This document shows, piece by piece, positions 6,678-8,797 of a stretch of 8,797 bases of DNA. The position numbers and the translations under genes are program-made. The stretch is from contig DHGE01000181.1 of assembly GCA_002402635.1 (NCBI GenBank), positions 1-8,797 on the forward strand, written 5' to 3'. Numbering within the stretch: position 1 is the first letter of the stretch; every line of letters begins with the position of its first letter. Below the pieces are notes generated by a model. It was not told the origin of the DNA. It was given only the letters and a program-made list of their open reading frames with translations, and did not search any database. The stretch comes from Deferribacterales bacterium UBA4806 (GTDB lineage: Bacteria > Chrysiogenota > Deferribacteres > Deferribacterales > UBA228).

Positions 6678-8588
6678 ATGTTAGAGTTATGGGTATTGCT
6701 ATTTCCACTAATTGCTGTAATAATTAACGGACTTTTTGGAAAAAAATATATAAAGAAAAAAGCTCATATATTTTCAGTAGGTGCAATTCTCTTATCTCTT
6801 CTCTGTTCTCTTATTATTTATGTTAAAGTTCACAATGGCTATTATGCCAACATAATATATTATAAATGGGTAATTGCAGAGGATATAGTAATACCATTTG
6901 GAATATTAATAGATTCTCTTTCATCAGTAATGCTTATTGTTGTGACATTTGTTGGTTCTATGATCCATATATATTCTATTGGTTATATGAGCCACGACGA
7001 GGGTTACCATAGATTTTTTACATATTTGTCAATATTTACACTATCTATGTTAATTTTAGTTTTAGGGAATAATTTTTTAATGTTATTTGTGGGGTGGGAG
7101 CTAGTGGGACTATCCTCATATTTATTGATTGGCTTTTGGTTTCATAAAGAATCAGCATCATTTGCTGCAAAAAAAGCATTTATAACAAATAGAATTGGTG
7201 ATTTTGGTTTTTATATAGGAGTGTTACTTGTCATAGTTACTTTTAAGAGTTTAAACTACTCAGATGTTTTTAATAATGAACTGATATTACAGGCTAAATC
7301 TATGGTATTTTATATTTTTGGCTTAAGAGTGAATTTGTTAGAAATTATGACTTTAGCATTATTCTGTGGAGCAATGGGTAAATCTGCACAGTTCCCCTTG
7401 CATGTGTGGTTGCCCGATGCAATGGAAGGTCCCACTCCTGTTTCGGCTTTAATCCATGCAGCAACGATGGTGACTGCAGGTGTTTATATGGTAGCTAGGT
7501 GTAATCCATTGTTTAGTGAGGCAGTATTTACAAGTAATTTTATTGTTTTCATTGGTGCTGCCACTGCACTTTTAGGTGCTACTATTGGTTTAACTCAATT
7601 TGATTTAAAGAGAATTTTAGCCTATTCAACGGTTAGTCAATTAGGTTATATGATTATGGCAACAGGTGCTGGAGCCTACATAGCCGGGGTTTTCCATTTG
7701 TTTACGCATGCTTTTTTTAAGGGCCTTTTATTCTTATGCTCTGGTGCAGTTATGCATGCTATGCAAGATCATTTAGATATTAGAGAAATGGGTGGACTTA
7801 GAAAAAAAATGCCAATTACTTTTTGGACTTACGTTATTGCATGTATCGCAATAGCCGGCATACCACCTTTTGCAGGCTTCTTTAGCAAAGATGAAATATT
7901 AGCACAAACTTTTGCATCAGGTCATAGGTTTGCATGGTTTGTTGGTTTGGTTGTTGCTTTTATGACAGCATTCTACATGTTCAGATCCCTATTTGTTGTG
8001 TTCTTTGGTGAACCAAGAGACAAACATCTTTATGATCATGCTCATGAGGCACCAAAAACAATGACAATTCCTCTTATCGTTCTGGCATTTATGTCTATTA
8101 TAGTTGGGGCTCTTGTTGGTTTACCCTTGGAAAATGGCTATATTCACCATTTCTTAAATAATGTTTTAGTGCCTGAAAATTTATCTATTCATCACTTATC
8201 AATGGGATTATCGACAACATTAATGATGTCGTCGGTAGTCGTAGCTCTAATGGGAGTGGCCTTGGCATATATTTATTATATGTATAGAAAAGATCTTCCA
8301 GAGAAAACGGCCAAGGCATTTTCTCCGATTTATAAGTTATTCTATAATAAGTGGTACTTTGATGAAATTTATGGGAACTTGATAATCCAACCTCTAGTGT
8401 ACATGTCAAAGGGTATTTGGCATTATTTTGACATTGGAATCATTGATTTTACAGTTAATGCCTTTGGAAAATCTGCTGTTTTCTGTGGAAATATACTTAA
8501 GTACCTGCAGACTGGAAAAATTCAAACATACATTTTCACTATGGTTGTGGGAAGTTTAATATTAATAATTATATTTTATACGCTTTAG
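6678..8588 (+). CDS. nuoL: NADH-quinone oxidoreductase subunit L, distal antiporter-like proton pump
   Basis: A 636-residue polytopic membrane protein, full length for NuoL/ND5 with about 16 membrane segments. It is the distal proton-pumping subunit. Key residues are present: E141 in the VGWELVGLSSYLL stretch (138-150), R172 and D175 in NRIGDFG (171-177), K235 in MGKSAQFPLHVWLPDAMEGP (233-252), H260 in ALIHAATMVTAG (257-268), H344 and K348 in the segment 341-350, and K404/D405 in GFFSKDEIL (400-408). The C-terminal third holds YNKWYFDEIY (556-565), which begins the long lateral helix, and a last membrane helix at about 618-635. The related Mrp antiporter subunit MrpA is the main look-alike, but gene order and the lateral helix favour NuoL. 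AGGGG at 6666-6670, overlapping the nuoK stop, supports the start. Confidence 0.96.
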   Translation: MLELWVLLFPLIAVIINGLFGKKYIKKKAHIFSVGAILLSLLCSLIIYVKVHNGYYANIIYYKWVIAEDIVIPFGILIDSLSSVMLIVVTFVGSMIHIYSIGYMSHDEGYHRFFTYLSIFTLSMLILVLGNNFLMLFVGWELVGLSSYLLIGFWFHKESASFAAKKAFITNRIGDFGFYIGVLLVIVTFKSLNYSDVFNNELILQAKSMVFYIFGLRVNLLEIMTLALFCGAMGKSAQFPLHVWLPDAMEGPTPVSALIHAATMVTAGVYMVARCNPLFSEAVFTSNFIVFIGAATALLGATIGLTQFDLKRILAYSTVSQLGYMIMATGAGAYIAGVFHLFTHAFFKGLLFLCSGAVMHAMQDHLDIREMGGLRKKMPITFWTYVIACIAIAGIPPFAGFFSKDEILAQTFASGHRFAWFVGLVVAFMTAFYMFRSLFVVFFGEPRDKHLYDHAHEAPKTMTIPLIVLAFMSIIVGALVGLPLENGYIHHFLNNVLVPENLSIHHLSMGLSTTLMMSSVVVALMGVALAYIYYMYRKDLPEKTAKAFSPIYKLFYNKWYFDEIYGNLIIQPLVYMSKGIWHYFDIGIIDFTVNAFGKSAVFCGNILKYLQTGKIQTYIFTMVVGSLILIIIFYTL

Positions 8589-8592
8589 GGGG
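8587..8592 (+). promoter_or_regulatory. Ribosome binding site of nuoM overlapping the nuoL stop codon
   Basis: The TAG stop of nuoL (8586-8588) runs into AGGGGG, five bases before the nuoM ATG. This is the same stop-embedded layout as at the nuoK-nuoL junction. Confidence 0.7.
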
Positions 8593-8597
8593 CTATA

Positions 8598-8797
8598 ATG
8601 GATTTTATATATAATCACTTACTTTCAACGATGATTTTTTTCCCTGTGATTGCTGCATTAGTTATATTAATTTTCTTTAGAAGTTCAAAAATTTCAATGT
8701 GGTTAACCTTTCTAGCTACGCTAATAGAATGTATATTTCTAATTCCATTGATGTCCGATTTTGATAAATCTATTGGAACGATGCAATTTGTTGAAAG
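8598..8797 (+). CDS. nuoM: NADH-quinone oxidoreductase subunit M, antiporter-like proton pump (3' end missing)
   Basis: An ATG at 8598 opens a frame that runs to the window end without a stop, giving 66 residues. The start is MDFIYNHLLSTMIFFPVIAA, followed by a first membrane helix (about 10-27), a second (about 33-50) and then TMQFVE near the window end. This pattern, with the FVE motif after two helices, is typical of the NuoM/ND4 N terminus. Its position right after nuoL matches the standard order. A strong AGGGGG at 8587-8592, overlapping the nuoL stop, supports the start. The full protein would be about 500 residues, so most of it lies beyond the window. Confidence 0.9.
   Translation, partial: MDFIYNHLLSTMIFFPVIAALVILIFFRSSKISMWLTFLATLIECIFLIPLMSDFDKSIGTMQFVE

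Noticed and set aside
8185..8409. 74-residue minus-strand open frame opposite nuoL
   Set aside because: It overlaps the conserved C-terminal part of nuoL and has no independent support.

Overview
The window is one strand-uniform stretch of a respiratory complex I (proton-pumping NADH:quinone oxidoreductase) operon, read left to right: the 3' end of nuoE, complete nuoF, nuoG, nuoH, nuoI, nuoJ, nuoK and nuoL, then the 5' end of nuoM. All genes are on the + strand. Gaps are 1 to 26 bases, so there is no room for internal terminators or ordinary promoters. No RNA gene, mobile element, CRISPR array or long repeat was seen. The only gene-free stretches are these short gaps.

The DNA is visibly AT-rich, with AGA as the favoured arginine codon and good Shine-Dalgarno sequences. 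NuoF and NuoG are of the cluster-rich type seen in low-GC anaerobes or microaerophiles, Deferribacterota and the former Deltaproteobacteria (Geobacter-like complex I). NuoF has an N-terminal thioredoxin-like domain and a C-terminal double [4Fe-4S] ferredoxin, as in HydB/HndC of multimeric hydrogenases. NuoG has a hydrogenase-like eight-cysteine ferredoxin domain. The lineage is an inference; the sequence alone does not fix a genus.

How the genes work together: NuoE, NuoF and NuoG (1-4381) form the peripheral NADH dehydrogenase arm, in which FMN on NuoF takes hydride from NADH and a chain of iron-sulfur clusters passes the electrons on. NuoI (5399-5848) carries the two clusters leading toward the quinone site. 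NuoH (4408-5388) forms the membrane side of the quinone chamber. NuoJ, NuoK, NuoL and NuoM (5851 to the window end) form the proton-pumping membrane arm. NuoA-D, expected for a full complex, would lie upstream and NuoN downstream, outside the window.

No wholly new system is present. The points worth a second look are a lost cysteine in the NuoF N-terminal [2Fe-2S] domain, the expanded cluster inventory (11 well-supported clusters in the visible subunits), and an Asp-to-Asn change in the quinone-site loop of NuoH.
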